From: Actimicrobium sp. CCC2.4
GTDB taxonomy: Bacteria; Pseudomonadota; Gammaproteobacteria; Burkholderiales; Burkholderiaceae_D
Length of the DNA stretch: 64,000 nt
Reading direction: 5' to 3'
Assembly: GCF_034347385.1 (NCBI RefSeq)
Contig: NZ_CP133777.1
Location: 1,736,001-1,800,000 of the forward strand
Part shown: piece after piece, positions 20,186-29,509 of the stretch
Position numbering within the stretch: the stretch's first letter is position 1
Layout of the letters: each line of letters starts with the position of its first letter
Position numbers and translations under genes: made by a program
Notes under the pieces: generated by a model
The model's database searches: none
What the model saw: the letters and a program-made list of their open reading frames with translations, nothing else
What the model was told of the DNA's origin: nothing

Positions 20186-21487
20186 ATGCACACACTTCCC
20201 GATACGCTAGCTGGCTGGCTGGCACGCCTTGAATCCCAACATCCGATCACCATCGACATGGGCCTCGATCGCGTGTCGGCGGTCGCCGTACGGATGGGTA
20301 TCCGTTTCGACTGCCCCGTCATTACGGTCGGCGGCACCAACGGCAAAGGATCGACTTGCGCCATGCTCGAAGCGATCCTGCTGCAAGCCGGTTACCGCGT
20401 CGGCCTGTCGACTTCGCCGCATCTGATCGATTTCAATGAGCGGGCGCGCGTAGCCGGCGAATCGGCGTCCGATGCCGAACTGGTGCGCTACTTTGGCGTG
20501 GTCGAGCAGGCCCGTGGCACCATTTCGCTGAGCTACTTCGAGTTCACGACGCTGGCGATCCTGCAGTTATTCGTCGATGCCCGCCTCGATGTCGTGATCC
20601 TCGAGGTCGGTCTCGGCGGGCGACTCGATGCAATGAACATCATCGATGCCGATGTCGCCATCATCACCAGCGTCGATATCGATCACACCGAATACCTGGG
20701 CCATACACGCGAAGCAATCGGTTTTGAAAAGGCCGGCATTTTCCGCGCCGGCAGGGCTGCTATTTGCAGCGATCCGGTGCCACCGCAATCGCTGCTTGAT
20801 CACGCTGCCGCGGTCGGTGCCGATCTGTGGCTGCTCGGGCGGGACTTCAATTACATGGGCGACCAGTTGCAATGGAATTATGGCGGGCGCGAGCAGCGCC
20901 GCAATTCGCTCGGTTATCCGAGCCTGCGCGGTGCGAATCAGTTGCTCAATGCGTCGGCCGCGCTGGCGGCGCTGGAAGTGTTGCGTAACCGGCTGCCCGT
21001 CGGCGCGCAGGAAGTTCGGACCGGACTGGTGCTGGTCGATTTGCCGGGACGGTTCCAGGTGCTGCCCGGCCGTCCGACGGTGATCCTCGACGTCGCCCAC
21101 AATCCGCACGCCGCCGCGACGCTATCGCAAAACTTCGGCAATATGGGTTTTCATCCGTACACGTATGCGGTTTTCGGTGCGATGCACGACAAGGATATCG
21201 ATGGCGTGATTGCCCAGCTCAAGGGACAAGTGGACCACTGGTGCCTCACTGATTTACCTTTGCCGCGCGGCGCAACGGCCGCGCAGATACGCGAAAAATT
21301 GCTCGCCGCTGGCGTCACGCCGACGGACAAGGCCGATGCGGAATGCACGATTCAATGCTTCGCGACACCTGCTGAAGCATTCGCAAATGCAACGGGCAGG
21401 GCAGGCGAGAATGATAGAATTGCGGTTTTCGGATCGTTCGTCACCGTCGCCGGTGTCATGGCGTTCCGCGCCGCTGCTAATCACTGA
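20186..21487 (+). CDS. folC: Bifunctional folylpolyglutamate/dihydrofolate synthase
   Basis: 433 residues from ATG 20186; a TTG three codons upstream (20177) is an alternative and neither has a clear ribosome site. FolC adds glutamate to dihydropteroate and folates, using ATP. The P-loop is VGGTNGKGST, followed by the Mur ligase-type motifs STSPHLIDFNER and SVDIDHTEYLG; the C-terminal domain starts around RPTVILDVAHNPHAA. The accD-folC-SPOR-cvpA-purF order is widespread in beta- and gammaproteobacteria. Confidence 0.95.
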   Translation: MHTLPDTLAGWLARLESQHPITIDMGLDRVSAVAVRMGIRFDCPVITVGGTNGKGSTCAMLEAILLQAGYRVGLSTSPHLIDFNERARVAGESASDAELVRYFGVVEQARGTISLSYFEFTTLAILQLFVDARLDVVILEVGLGGRLDAMNIIDADVAIITSVDIDHTEYLGHTREAIGFEKAGIFRAGRAAICSDPVPPQSLLDHAAAVGADLWLLGRDFNYMGDQLQWNYGGREQRRNSLGYPSLRGANQLLNASAALAALEVLRNRLPVGAQEVRTGLVLVDLPGRFQVLPGRPTVILDVAHNPHAAATLSQNFGNMGFHPYTYAVFGAMHDKDIDGVIAQLKGQVDHWCLTDLPLPRGATAAQIREKLLAAGVTPTDKADAECTIQCFATPAEAFANATGRAGENDRIAVFGSFVTVAGVMAFRAAANH

Positions 21488-21504
21488 ACTATTCACTGAA
21501 CTAC
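21481..21504 (+). repeat. 12-bp tandem duplication at the folC stop
   Basis: TCACTGAACTAT (21481-21492) is followed directly by TCACTGAACTAC (21493-21504) and a partial third TCAC. The first copy carries the folC stop codon. It may be a replication-slippage duplication in the short folC-SPOR gap. Confidence 0.75.
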
Positions 21505-21518
21505 TCACATTCGACCGC

Positions 21519-22424
21519 ATGGGCTTGTCATCGTTTTTCCGCAAGAAACCGCCAGAACCTGACGCTGCCGAAGGGGCGTTTTATTCCCGTTCCGAAGAAG
21601 AGTCGGGGGCCGTGCGGGGCCGTGCCAAGGCCAAGCCAGGCAAGACGGCATCCGAACCCGTGGATCCGGTGCTGCCGGAAAAAAAGCGTGCACGCCGCCG
21701 GCTGGTGGGTGCCGTCACACTGGTGCTGGCAGCGGTAATAGGTTTGCCAATGGTGCTCGATTCCGAACCCCCGCCGTTGGGCGACGATGTGCTGGTGCAG
21801 ATGCCTTCCAAGGATTTGCCGGCACGTCCTTCGCAGCCGAAGACTGCCGCGGTAACGCCGCCTGCCGCCATTGCGCAGGAGGCCGCGCTCGACAAATCCG
21901 AAGAGGTCGTCGAACCCGCTTCCGTGCCGCAAGCCAGTGCCGGCAAGAGGCCCGCTCCGGTTGATCAAGCCAAGCCAATGGCGAGTGCGGACCTGAGTGC
22001 CACGCCCGAATCCAAGTCTCAAGCCAAGCCCGAACCGAAGCCCGAACCGAAGCCGGAAGTGAGGCCCGAGCCTGAACCAAAACCCGAAGCCAAGCCAGAA
22101 CCGACACCGGCCGAAGAAAAAGCTGCCGACAGTGCGCGTGCAATGGCGATACTAGACGGCAGTGCCGCGCGGGCAAAACCGGCTGACAAGAAATCAGTGC
22201 GGCTCGTCGTGCAAGTGGCGGCGCTGGCAACAAAAGAAAAAGTCGATGAGTTACAAGACAAACTGAAGACAGCCGGTATCAACTCATACACACAAACGAT
22301 CTCGACCGATGCGGGTCAGCGTATTCGTGTCCGGATTGGTCCGTTCTCCAGCCAGGAAGAGGCAGACAAGGTGCGTGCGCGATTGAACAAGATCGGTTTG
22401 TCCGGCACCGTGGTGCCATCCTGA
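21519..22424 (+). CDS. SPOR-domain membrane protein (DedD-like)
   Basis: 301 residues from ATG 21519; the open frame extends upstream within folC but a start there would be out of family. A short cytoplasmic N-terminus (MGLSSFFRKKPPEP) is followed by one membrane helix (about residues 65-84, LVGAVTLVLAAVIGLPMVL), a long periplasmic linker with Lys-Pro-Glu-Pro repeats, and a C-terminal SPOR domain (about 225-301, VVQVAALATKEKVDEL). SPOR domains bind denuded glycan at division septa, so a division-associated role like DedD/FtsN is likely. dedD lies between folC and cvpA in E. coli too, which supports this. Confidence 0.88.
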   Translation: MGLSSFFRKKPPEPDAAEGAFYSRSEEESGAVRGRAKAKPGKTASEPVDPVLPEKKRARRRLVGAVTLVLAAVIGLPMVLDSEPPPLGDDVLVQMPSKDLPARPSQPKTAAVTPPAAIAQEAALDKSEEVVEPASVPQASAGKRPAPVDQAKPMASADLSATPESKSQAKPEPKPEPKPEVRPEPEPKPEAKPEPTPAEEKAADSARAMAILDGSAARAKPADKKSVRLVVQVAALATKEKVDELQDKLKTAGINSYTQTISTDAGQRIRVRIGPFSSQEEADKVRARLNKIGLSGTVVPS

Positions 22425-22438
22425 GCAGGGACAGGAGC

Positions 22439-22927
22439 GTGACTGTTTTTGATTATCTGGTGATGTTTGTGCTGATCTGTTCGGTGGTGATCAGCACGCT
22501 GCGGGGACTGGTCAAGGAAGTACTGTCGCTGGCCAGCTGGATTGTTGCGCTGATGGTCGCCAATCAATATGGCGACCCACTGGCGCAGTTACTGCCGCAA
22601 ATGATCCCGGGCAGCACCACGCGGCTGATCGTTGCCTTTGTCGTCCTGTTTATCGGGGTGCGCTTGCTGATGGGTTTGCTGACGATGGCGCTGGAAGGAA
22701 TTATCAAGGCCAGTGGTTTGACGCTGGTCGATCGGGGCCTTGGCGGTCTGTTCGGCCTGGCGCGGGGTCTGGTCATTGTCCTGGCGGTGGTGCTGGTATG
22801 CGGGACCACGGCGATACCGCAGCAGGCATTCTGGACCGGGGCCCTATTGAGTCCGCTGGCGGAAACCGCCGCGCGTACTGCCCAAGCTTTTCTGCCGGGC
22901 GATTTCGCGCGGCACGTACATTTTTGA
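22439..22927 (+). CDS. cvpA: CvpA family membrane protein
   Basis: 162 residues from a GTG at 22439 with AGGGA at 22427-22431. Four hydrophobic segments; the N-terminus TVFDYLVMFVLICSVVISTLRG is typical of CvpA. Linked in E. coli with colicin V production and envelope homeostasis; the exact function is unresolved. The gene sits directly before purF, as in E. coli and Burkholderiales, and is 23 bp from it, so probably co-transcribed. Confidence 0.93.
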   Translation: MTVFDYLVMFVLICSVVISTLRGLVKEVLSLASWIVALMVANQYGDPLAQLLPQMIPGSTTRLIVAFVVLFIGVRLLMGLLTMALEGIIKASGLTLVDRGLGGLFGLARGLVIVLAVVLVCGTTAIPQQAFWTGALLSPLAETAARTAQAFLPGDFARHVHF

Positions 22928-22950
22928 ATTGTCTTAGTTAGGAGTCCACC

Positions 22951-24468
22951 ATGTGTGGCATCGTCGGCGTCGTTTCCCAAAGTCCTGTCAATCAACTGAT
23001 CTACGATGCACTGCTGCTGTTGCAGCATCGCGGTCAGGATGCAGCAGGTATCGCAACCAGTCATGCAAACATGTTCTACATGCACAAGGCCAATGGTCTC
23101 GTGCGTGATGTTTTTCGCACGCGCAATATGCGCTCCTTGCAAGGCAATATCGGTATCGGCCAGTGCCGCTATCCGACCGCCGGTTCCGCCAGTGCCGAAG
23201 AAGCCCAGCCGTTTTATGTCAATGCGCCGTTCGGCATCACGCTGGCGCATAACGGCAATCTGACCAACTGGGAACAGTTGAAGATCGAGATGTTCAAGAA
23301 CGATCGCCGTCACATCAATACGTCGTCGGATTCGGAAGTGCTGCTCAATGTGCTGGCACATGAAATCCAGCAAGCCACCAGTGGCTACTCGCTGGACCCG
23401 GCCGCCCTGTTCAAGGCGGTCGCGGTGCTGCATCAGCGTGTGCGCGGCTCCTATGCCGTGGTCGCACAAATTTCCGGTTACGGTTTGCTGGCGTTCCGCG
23501 ATCCGTACGGTATCCGTCCGCTGTGCATCGGTATCAACGAAACGCCAAAGGGCAACGAATACGTTGTTGCCAGCGAATCGGTGGCGCTCGAAGGCCTGGG
23601 TTTCCGTTTCCTGCGTGACGTAATGCCGGGCGAAGCGATCTTTATCGACAACGATGGCCAGCTCTACAACCAGCAATGTGCAGAGAATCCGACCCTCAAT
23701 CCGTGTGCGTTCGAGTTTGTGTATTTTGCCCGTCCGGATTCGGTCATCGATGGTGCTTCGGTCTATGCCGCGCGCCTGAAAATGGGCGAATACCTGGCCG
23801 AAAAAATCAAGCGTGAATTTACCGCTGGCGACATCGATGTGGTGATGCCTATCCCGGATTCGTCCCGCCCTGCGGCGATGGAACTTGCAATGAAGCTGAA
23901 CCTCGATTATCGCGAAGGCTTTATCAAGAATCGCTACATCGGTCGGACTTTCCTGATGCCGGGACAGGCAATTCGCAGCAAGTCGGTACGCCAGAAGCTC
24001 AATGCGATCGGTTCCGAATTCAAGGGCAAGAGCGTGCTGCTGGTCGATGATTCGATCGTGCGTGGCACCACCAGCCGCGAGATCGTCCAGATGGCGCGCG
24101 ACTCCGGTGCCAAACGGGTGATTTTTGCCTCGGCGGCACCACCGGTCAAGTTCCCGAATGTCTACGGTATCGACATGCCGACCCGCAACGAGTTGATTGC
24201 CTACGGTCGCAGCAACGATGAAATCTGCCGCGAGATCACCGCTGACGCGCTGGTGTACCAGGATATCGACGCCCTGAAACGCTCGATTACCGATACCAAT
24301 CCGGCGCTGCGCAATTTCGAGGCGTCCTGTTTTGATGGTGTCTACGTCACCGGCGACATCTCGCGCGATTATCTTGATCGCATCGAATTCGCCCGCAACA
24401 ATCCCTTGCCCGAGAGCGAGGACGCTGTCCGTTCGCAACTCAACCTCAATCTCGCGCAGGTCGATTAA
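22951..24468 (+). CDS. purF: Amidophosphoribosyltransferase
   Basis: 505 residues, starting MCGIVGVV; Cys2, exposed by Met removal, is the glutaminase nucleophile (N-terminal Ntn glutamine amidotransferase domain). The C-terminal phosphoribosyltransferase domain shows the PRPP loop [13 protein letters not shown] (about residues 362-374). First committed step of purine synthesis: PRPP plus glutamine to phosphoribosylamine. TAGGAG precedes the ATG. Purine repression sites were not recognised. Confidence 0.97.
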   Translation: MCGIVGVVSQSPVNQLIYDALLLLQHRGQDAAGIATSHANMFYMHKANGLVRDVFRTRNMRSLQGNIGIGQCRYPTAGSASAEEAQPFYVNAPFGITLAHNGNLTNWEQLKIEMFKNDRRHINTSSDSEVLLNVLAHEIQQATSGYSLDPAALFKAVAVLHQRVRGSYAVVAQISGYGLLAFRDPYGIRPLCIGINETPKGNEYVVASESVALEGLGFRFLRDVMPGEAIFIDNDGQLYNQQCAENPTLNPCAFEFVYFARPDSVIDGASVYAARLKMGEYLAEKIKREFTAGDIDVVMPIPDSSRPAAMELAMKLNLDYREGFIKNRYIGRTFLMPGQAIRSKSVRQKLNAIGSEFKGKSVLLVDDSIVRGTTSREIVQMARDSGAKRVIFASAAPPVKFPNVYGIDMPTRNELIAYGRSNDEICREITADALVYQDIDALKRSITDTNPALRNFEASCFDGVYVTGDISRDYLDRIEFARNNPLPESEDAVRSQLNLNLAQVD

Positions 24469-24485
24469 GGTCCTTGGTATCTGAG

Positions 24486-24533
24486 CGCTGTTCGGACCCG
24501 GTTCGAACAGCGACTTCCGGGTACCCGCTTTTT
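24486..24533 (+). terminator. Hairpin pair, possible terminator after purF
   Basis: CGCTGTTCG (24486-24494) pairs perfectly with CGAACAGCG (24504-24512), 9-nt loop. A second palindrome, CGGGTACCCG (24518-24527), is followed by CTTTTTT. The first stem is not directly followed by Ts, so termination may depend on the second, small hairpin or both. Confidence 0.55.
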
Positions 24534-24556
24534 TAGCAGTCCATTTTTTCCCTATC

Positions 24557-25813
24557 ATGACAGACACCTGCAACTACGGCTTTACCACCACGATCCTGCA
24601 CAGCGACCGCCAAAAGCCGATCGAGCACGGTGCCCTGCACAAGCCTATCCATACGTCCGTCGCTTTCGGCTACAAGGATGCGCGTGAGCTTGCGGCAGTG
24701 TTTCAGGGCAAGCAACCGGGCTACCGCTATGGCCGTCAAGGCAATCCGACGGTCTCGGCACTGGAAGACAAGATCACGTTGATGGAAGATGGCCAGGGCA
24801 GCATCTGCTTCGCCACTGGCATGGCGGCCATTGCTGCGATCGTGCAATCCTTGCTGCGCGAAGGCGATCATGTGGTGTCGTCGGCGTTCTTGTTCGGTAA
24901 CACCAATAGCTTGTGGCAGACCGTGGCAGGGCAGGGTGCCGAGGTCAGTTTTGTTGATGCGACCGATGTCGCGCTGGTCGAGGCGGCGTTGACGCCGGCG
25001 ACACGTGTGGTCTTCGTGGAAACCATCGCCAATCCACGCACGCAGGTTGCCGACCTCAAGCGCATCGGCGCGTTGTGCGCGGCGCGTGGAATCATTTACG
25101 TCGTCGATAACACGATGACGTCGCCCTATCTGTTTCGTCCCAAATCGGTTGGTGCCAGCCTGGTCGTCAATGCACTGACCAAGTCGATTGGCGGTCATGG
25201 CAATGCGCTGGGCGGCAGCCTGACCGATACGGGTTTGTTTGACTGGAGCGCCTATCCGAATATCTTCGACAATTACAAGCGTGCTCCGGCACGGCAGTGG
25301 GGATTGGCGCAGATCCGGGCCAAGGCCTTGCGTGATTTTGGCGGTTCGCTCGGTCCGGAAGCGGCGCATCACTTGTCGGTCGGGTCCGAAACCATGGCGT
25401 TGCGCCTTGACAGGGAGTGTACGAATGCGCTAGCTGTTGCGCAGATGCTGGAAGCCGATCCACGCGTGGCGGCGGTGCACTATCCCGGCTTGCCCTCGCA
25501 TCCGCAGCATGCGCTGGCCGGTGAATTGTTCCGCGCTTTTGGCAGTCTGTTCAGTTTTGAGTTGCGTGCGGATGTCGATTGCTTCGATTATCTGAATCGT
25601 CTTCGTCTGGCCATTCCCGCTAGCAATTTAGGCGATACGCGTACGCTGGTGATCCCTGTGGCGCACACGATCTTTTTCGAAATGGGTGCCGAGCGACGCG
25701 CGTCGATGGGGATCGCTGAATCATTGATCAGGGTCTCGGTGGGTATCGAAGATACCGTCGACCTGGTGGAAGATTTCCGGCAGGCGCTCGGACAGGACAC
25801 GCAGGCGAGCTAG
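24557..25813 (+). CDS. Cys/Met-metabolism PLP enzyme (cystathionine gamma-synthase family)
   Basis: 418 residues. Family motifs: YGRQGNPTVSALE and the PLP-binding Lys209 in NALTKSIGGHGNALGG; C-terminal substrate-binding segments SLGPEAAHHLSVGSETMALR and LIRVSVGIED match the cystathionine gamma-synthase / homoserine sulfhydrylase family. In many betaproteobacteria an O-succinylhomoserine sulfhydrylase (metZ) follows purF. This protein occupies that place, but the first motif (YRYGRQGNPT) is not the usual metZ form and I cannot tell synthase, sulfhydrylase and lyase apart. Its stop codon shares bases with the convergent LOG gene. Confidence 0.82.
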   Translation: MTDTCNYGFTTTILHSDRQKPIEHGALHKPIHTSVAFGYKDARELAAVFQGKQPGYRYGRQGNPTVSALEDKITLMEDGQGSICFATGMAAIAAIVQSLLREGDHVVSSAFLFGNTNSLWQTVAGQGAEVSFVDATDVALVEAALTPATRVVFVETIANPRTQVADLKRIGALCAARGIIYVVDNTMTSPYLFRPKSVGASLVVNALTKSIGGHGNALGGSLTDTGLFDWSAYPNIFDNYKRAPARQWGLAQIRAKALRDFGGSLGPEAAHHLSVGSETMALRLDRECTNALAVAQMLEADPRVAAVHYPGLPSHPQHALAGELFRAFGSLFSFELRADVDCFDYLNRLRLAIPASNLGDTRTLVIPVAHTIFFEMGAERRASMGIAESLIRVSVGIEDTVDLVEDFRQALGQDTQAS

Positions 25814-26418
25814 GATACGAGGGTGCGGGCCGCATTGTCATTGAGCAGCTTGGCGATCTGCCCGGGCCGATAGCTGCGCAGCTTGCCGACCAGGCTGGCT
25901 GCGACAGTATCCTGCATCAGCAGTTGCCGATGATGCGCTCGCAGAAAGCCTTCGGTCACCATGTGATCGACGAAGCCGATCAGGCCATCATAGAACCCCA
26001 TCACATTGAGCAAGCCAATCGGTTTGTCATGGAAGCCTAGCTGGGACCAGGTCAGCATTTCAAACAGCTCTTCCATGGTTCCCATGCCGCCAGGCATCGC
26101 AATGAAGCCATCGGATAACTCCGCCATCATCGCCTTGCGCTCATGCATGTCCTTGACGACATGGAGTTTGGTCAGGCCGGGGTGGCCGACTTCCTTGCCG
26201 AGTAATGCATGCGGGATGACGCCTGTAGCGCTGCCGCCAAGTCGTAATACTTCGTCAGCGATCGCACCCATCAGACCGATCTGTCCACCACCATAGACCA
26301 GCGCGATATCGTGCTCGACGAGCGCCTTGCCCATCAAGCGGGCAGCATCAACATAGGGCGCGGAATTGCCGCTGGATGCGCCGCAATAGACGCACAGGGA
26401 GTGGATAGCGGAAGTCAT
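25810..26418 (-). CDS. LOG-family protein (TIGR00730; cytokinin riboside 5'-monophosphate phosphoribohydrolase-like)
   Basis: 202 residues. Rossmann-like protein with the LOG signature PGGMGTMEE (residues 109-117) and an upstream conserved Arg in MHERK (residue 94). Plant and bacterial LOG proteins cleave the ribose-5'-phosphate from nucleoside monophosphates, with AMP or cytokinin nucleotides as substrate. The YGGGQIGLMG loop is also typical. Its start overlaps the TetR gene stop by ATGA, so the two are translationally coupled. At the other end its stop overlaps that of the convergent PLP enzyme (CTAG read both ways). Confidence 0.88.
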   Translation of the reverse strand: MTSAIHSLCVYCGASSGNSAPYVDAARLMGKALVEHDIALVYGGGQIGLMGAIADEVLRLGGSATGVIPHALLGKEVGHPGLTKLHVVKDMHERKAMMAELSDGFIAMPGGMGTMEELFEMLTWSQLGFHDKPIGLLNVMGFYDGLIGFVDHMVTEGFLRAHHRQLLMQDTVAASLVGKLRSYRPGQIAKLLNDNAARTLVS

Positions 26419-27086
26419 GTCAGTTTCTTTCGGTGGTCTTCAGCCAGTTTGTCGAAGCGCACCTGGGTCTCGCCGCGCAGATAGGGCCGGATCAGCGACA
26501 GGACCTGGTAGCAGCCACGTACCAGTGCATCCGCGCTGGCCTGCTGTTCGCTGTATTTGCGGGGATTGTTGACGTATTCGTAGGACAGCCAGTAGGTCGC
26601 GACGACCACCATGTTGGTGGCCAGTGCATCAATTTCGACGTCGCCGGCTTCCAGCGCCTGGTCGTTGCGCAAGCCGATACACAGGTGGCGCGCGACATGG
26701 GTTTTGTGCACCAGGATTTTCTTGAAGTCGACCTCGACTTTGCGATTGCGTGACAGCAGGTCACTCAGGTCGCGATAGAAAAAACGATAGCGCCAGACCA
26801 GCTCGAACATCAGGTGCAGGTAATGCCAGACATCCTCGATGGTCGGATGGCGACTTTCCGGCACCGTCAACATATGAGAAATCTCGCCCTCGAACTGGAC
26901 GAAAATGGAATTGACGATGTCGTCCTTGTTCCGAAAATGGTAATACAGGTTGCCGGGAGAAATTTTCATCTGGTCGGCGATCACCGTGGTTGTGATATTA
27001 GGTTCGCCGAATTCGTTGAACAGCAGCAGTGACAGATCGAGGATCCGCTCGCGGGTGCGGCGCGGTGCTTTGAGTTGCGTCGTCAT
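26415..27086 (-). CDS. TetR family transcriptional regulator
   Basis: About 223 residues from the ATG at 27086 (MTTQLKAPRRTRERIL); an in-frame ATG at 27131 would add 15 residues and no clear ribosome site favours either. The N-terminal helix-turn-helix is ITTTVIADQMKISPGNLYYH (residues 31-50) with the usual FRNKDDI. The C-terminal ligand-binding region is helical and rich in aromatic residues (RYRFFYRDLSDLL). Its stop overlaps the LOG gene start by ATGA, so it likely belongs to one unit with it and may govern it. Ligand unknown. Confidence 0.9.
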   Translation of the reverse strand: MTTQLKAPRRTRERILDLSLLLFNEFGEPNITTTVIADQMKISPGNLYYHFRNKDDIVNSIFVQFEGEISHMLTVPESRHPTIEDVWHYLHLMFELVWRYRFFYRDLSDLLSRNRKVEVDFKKILVHKTHVARHLCIGLRNDQALEAGDVEIDALATNMVVVATYWLSYEYVNNPRKYSEQQASADALVRGCYQVLSLIRPYLRGETQVRFDKLAEDHRKKLT

Positions 27087-27172
27087 GGAAGTTCGCCGTA
27101 AGAATTTGGCGGCAAGCATACCATCGAACATGCCATTTGCCGATGGCTGCTATCGCGGTCATACCGCGGCGA

Positions 27173-27640
27173 TCAGGGCAGGATTACCTTGTCGATGACC
27201 TGGATCACGCCGTTGTCGGCCTTCAGGTCACTTTGCGTGACGCGCGCGCCGTCAACGGTAATCATGCCGTTGTCGGAAGTCAGTTTGATCGAGTCGCCCT
27301 GAATGGTTTTCACGGGCCCTGGCTTGACCTCGGCGACCAGTAGTTTGCCCGGGACGATATGGCGGGACAGCACCCGGGCCAGCTTGGCTTTGTCTTTCAT
27401 GAGCGACTCAACTTCACCGTCGGGCAGTTTTGCAAAGGCTTCGTCACTGGGCGCGAACACGGTGAAAGGGCCCTGATGACGTAGCGAATCGGTCATGCCA
27501 GCCGCCTTCACCGTCGCCAGGAACATCTTGAATCCGCCGGAGGTGTCGGCCGTGTCGACCAGGTCGCTTGCACTGGCAGTGCCCGCTGACAGGGCCAGCA
27601 TGGCGGCGAAGAGTAGCGCAGGGTGTGAGCGTGGTTTCAT
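27173..27640 (-). CDS. Fasciclin (FAS1) domain protein, exported
   Basis: 155 residues with a signal peptide ending ASASDLV. One FAS1 domain (about residues 28-155): the H1 motif GPFTVFAPSDEAFAKLP and the H2-type KLARVLSRHIVPGKL, with the closing ADNGVIQVIDKVILP. FAS1 domains mediate adhesion or protein binding at the cell surface. AAGGGA precedes the ATG. It is divergent from the second TetR gene; 140 bp separate the starts. Confidence 0.93.
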   Translation of the reverse strand: MKPRSHPALLFAAMLALSAGTASASDLVDTADTSGGFKMFLATVKAAGMTDSLRHQGPFTVFAPSDEAFAKLPDGEVESLMKDKAKLARVLSRHIVPGKLLVAEVKPGPVKTIQGDSIKLTSDNGMITVDGARVTQSDLKADNGVIQVIDKVILP

Positions 27641-27730
27641 GGGATCCCTTTAAAGTCAAATAATAATTTGCAGAGAATGCACTCTGTCCGGTGCCAGCGG
27701 CAATCCGGATTCACACTAGTTGAGGTGTCA

Positions 27731-27736
27731 TATAAT
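27731..27736 (+). promoter_or_regulatory. Candidate -10 box for the second TetR gene
   Basis: TATAAT is exact, 44 bp before the ATG at 27781. The -35 region is weak (GATTCA at 17-bp spacing), as expected of a repressor-controlled or activated promoter. Confidence 0.5.
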
Positions 27737-27780
27737 CGTGAAAGTTCAATTTACCGCTGTCTTTTTCCGAAAATCTGCCG

Positions 27781-28404
27781 ATGATTCCTGTTCAAAAACT
27801 TACCTTCAAGCAGCAGCAACTTCTGGTCAGGGAAGCTGCCATCATCGAAGCCGTTCATGGTTTGCTCGCCCGCAAGGGATACGATTTGATGACGATGGAT
27901 GAGGTGGCTGCCGAGGTCGGCATCGCGAAGGCCAGTCTGTACAAGCATTTTGCGTCGAAGGAGTCGCTGGCGGCAGCCGCGATGATCAGCCTGATTGAAA
28001 ATACGCTTGCCCACGTGCGAGCATTGCCGTCCGGTATGTCAGCGATCGACCAGTTGCGCGGCATCTTGCGCTGGGCGCTCGAAGTCCGGCTGGAAGGTGG
28101 CTTGCCGATGCTGCCTTCTGACAATAAATTCCTGCGTGAATCGTTGCTCGACAATCCGAAGTACATCAGTCGCGTCATGGATCTCAACGAGTTGCTGGCC
28201 GGATTGATCGAGACCGCCCGTGCGGCTGGCGTACTACGTCAGGATTTGCCGGTCGAAGTCATCCTGCTGACGGTTTATGCACGCTCGTGCGATCCAAGTG
28301 TTGATTATCTGAAAATGATGGGCGTTCATAGCGACGCACAAATCGTCGATTTCATGCTGACGACCTGTTTTGGCGGACTGGCCGGGATGCCACTACCTGC
28401 CTGA
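27781..28404 (+). CDS. TetR family transcriptional regulator
   Basis: 207 residues. The helix-turn-helix lies near the N-terminus (residues about 37-58: MTMDEVAAEVGIAKASLYKHF) and is followed by ASKESLAAAAM. The C-terminal half (LPVEVILLTVYARSC) is helical and unlike the other TetR here, so the two are not recent duplicates. The last 53 bp overlap the 3' end of the convergent hydrolase gene. Targets unknown; the divergent fasciclin gene is a candidate. Confidence 0.9.
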   Translation: MIPVQKLTFKQQQLLVREAAIIEAVHGLLARKGYDLMTMDEVAAEVGIAKASLYKHFASKESLAAAAMISLIENTLAHVRALPSGMSAIDQLRGILRWALEVRLEGGLPMLPSDNKFLRESLLDNPKYISRVMDLNELLAGLIETARAAGVLRQDLPVEVILLTVYARSCDPSVDYLKMMGVHSDAQIVDFMLTTCFGGLAGMPLPA

Positions 28405-29311
28405 TCCGGGCGATCACACGCTCCTGTATGCCGCTGTCCATGCCGAGTGCGACGTGACCAATGCCGGCAACGGCGAGGTTGGTCGCACCCTCAAGATGGG
28501 CCGAACATTGCGGCGAGACGATATTGTCATGATGCGAATAGATCGTTGTGAAGAGCCCGCGTGTCTGTGTTGTCTCGCTGCCCGCCAGTTGCTGTAGCCA
28601 TGCGCTGGGCGTGTTGTCGGCACTGCAGCACATCTGCTGCGAGTTGATACCGATACCTCCCCGTGCCAGTGCGGTGCCGTGATGCGGCGTGCCTAAAGTG
28701 ATGACCGCAGCGAGTCGGTCGCAGCCGTGCTCGCGCAAGTAAGCACGGCTGATCAATCCTCCCATGCTGTGGACGACCAGGATGACCTGGCGGCAGTGGC
28801 TGTCGCGGGCCAGCGTGTCGACCGCCCGGGCGATCGCTGGTACGTAGCTGTCGATACCGGCCAGTGGCGGTTCAAGATCGATTCCATGGTGCGTGATGTT
28901 GGCAGCGCTAAGCCGCCGGCTCATGGAGCGCCAGTAACCGCTGTTGCAGCCATAACCGTGGATTAGCAATACCGGCAATCCTTCGGGCTGCGCCGCCGGA
29001 CGTTTGCCTACCCTGAAAAAAGGCATGCTCCAGCTCGCACTGATCATGCTGGCGCTGAACTCGGTGCAAAACAATCGCGCCGCCATGCGCCGGTTAATGC
29101 GATACGGCGCGGGTGTTTCGCTGCGATAGCGCCAGGCCAGGTAAAAGCCACTGGCTGTGATGGATAACCTGATGGCGACTACCAATCCGACACCGAGCGC
29201 GAGGGCCAGCGCAGGCGACTGCAGGTGTGCCAGTTGCAGCAGTGCCCAGGCAACACCGGCGACGGCCAAACCCTGGAGGGCGAGCAGCCAGCGAGTCAGT
29301 CGCCGTATCAT
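28352..29311 (-). CDS. Membrane-anchored alpha/beta hydrolase (lipase-like)
   Basis: 319 residues from the ATG at 29311 with CAGGA upstream; an in-frame start at 29374 is less likely. Two hydrophobic segments at the N-terminus (RWLLALQGLAVAGVAWALLQL and ALALGVGLVVAI) anchor it. The hydrolase fold follows: oxyanion motif VLLIHGYGCN, nucleophile elbow VVHSMGG with Ser182, and a later TLGTPHHG; the closing His is probably in AVAGIGHVALGM. Family members are triacylglycerol lipases or esterases. It overlaps the convergent TetR by 53 bp. Substrate unknown. Confidence 0.85.
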   Translation of the reverse strand: MIRRLTRWLLALQGLAVAGVAWALLQLAHLQSPALALALGVGLVVAIRLSITASGFYLAWRYRSETPAPYRINRRMAARLFCTEFSASMISASWSMPFFRVGKRPAAQPEGLPVLLIHGYGCNSGYWRSMSRRLSAANITHHGIDLEPPLAGIDSYVPAIARAVDTLARDSHCRQVILVVHSMGGLISRAYLREHGCDRLAAVITLGTPHHGTALARGGIGINSQQMCCSADNTPSAWLQQLAGSETTQTRGLFTTIYSHHDNIVSPQCSAHLEGATNLAVAGIGHVALGMDSGIQERVIARIRQVVASRPVRQNRSSA

Positions 29312-29509
29312 CCGGTCCTGCCGTTGCAGCGATGTTGGCCGTCTTCGACACCGGTTGCACATATGAGGCTGCACGTGGCATGAGTCGCCGTGACCGGATA
29401 GCTTTCCAAGGGCAAAAAAGACGGCGGGAAGTGGGTCATGGTGTCAGTCCGTTTTGTAGGTATCGGGAGCAATCGCCAGCGGACCTGGGCTCTGATCTGA
29501 TGACAGCAG

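Noticed and set aside
22564-24573. 669-codon minus-strand open frame over cvpA and purF
   Set aside because: Antisense to well-conserved genes; His/Arg/Asp-rich product without family features and no ribosome site. A high-GC shadow frame.
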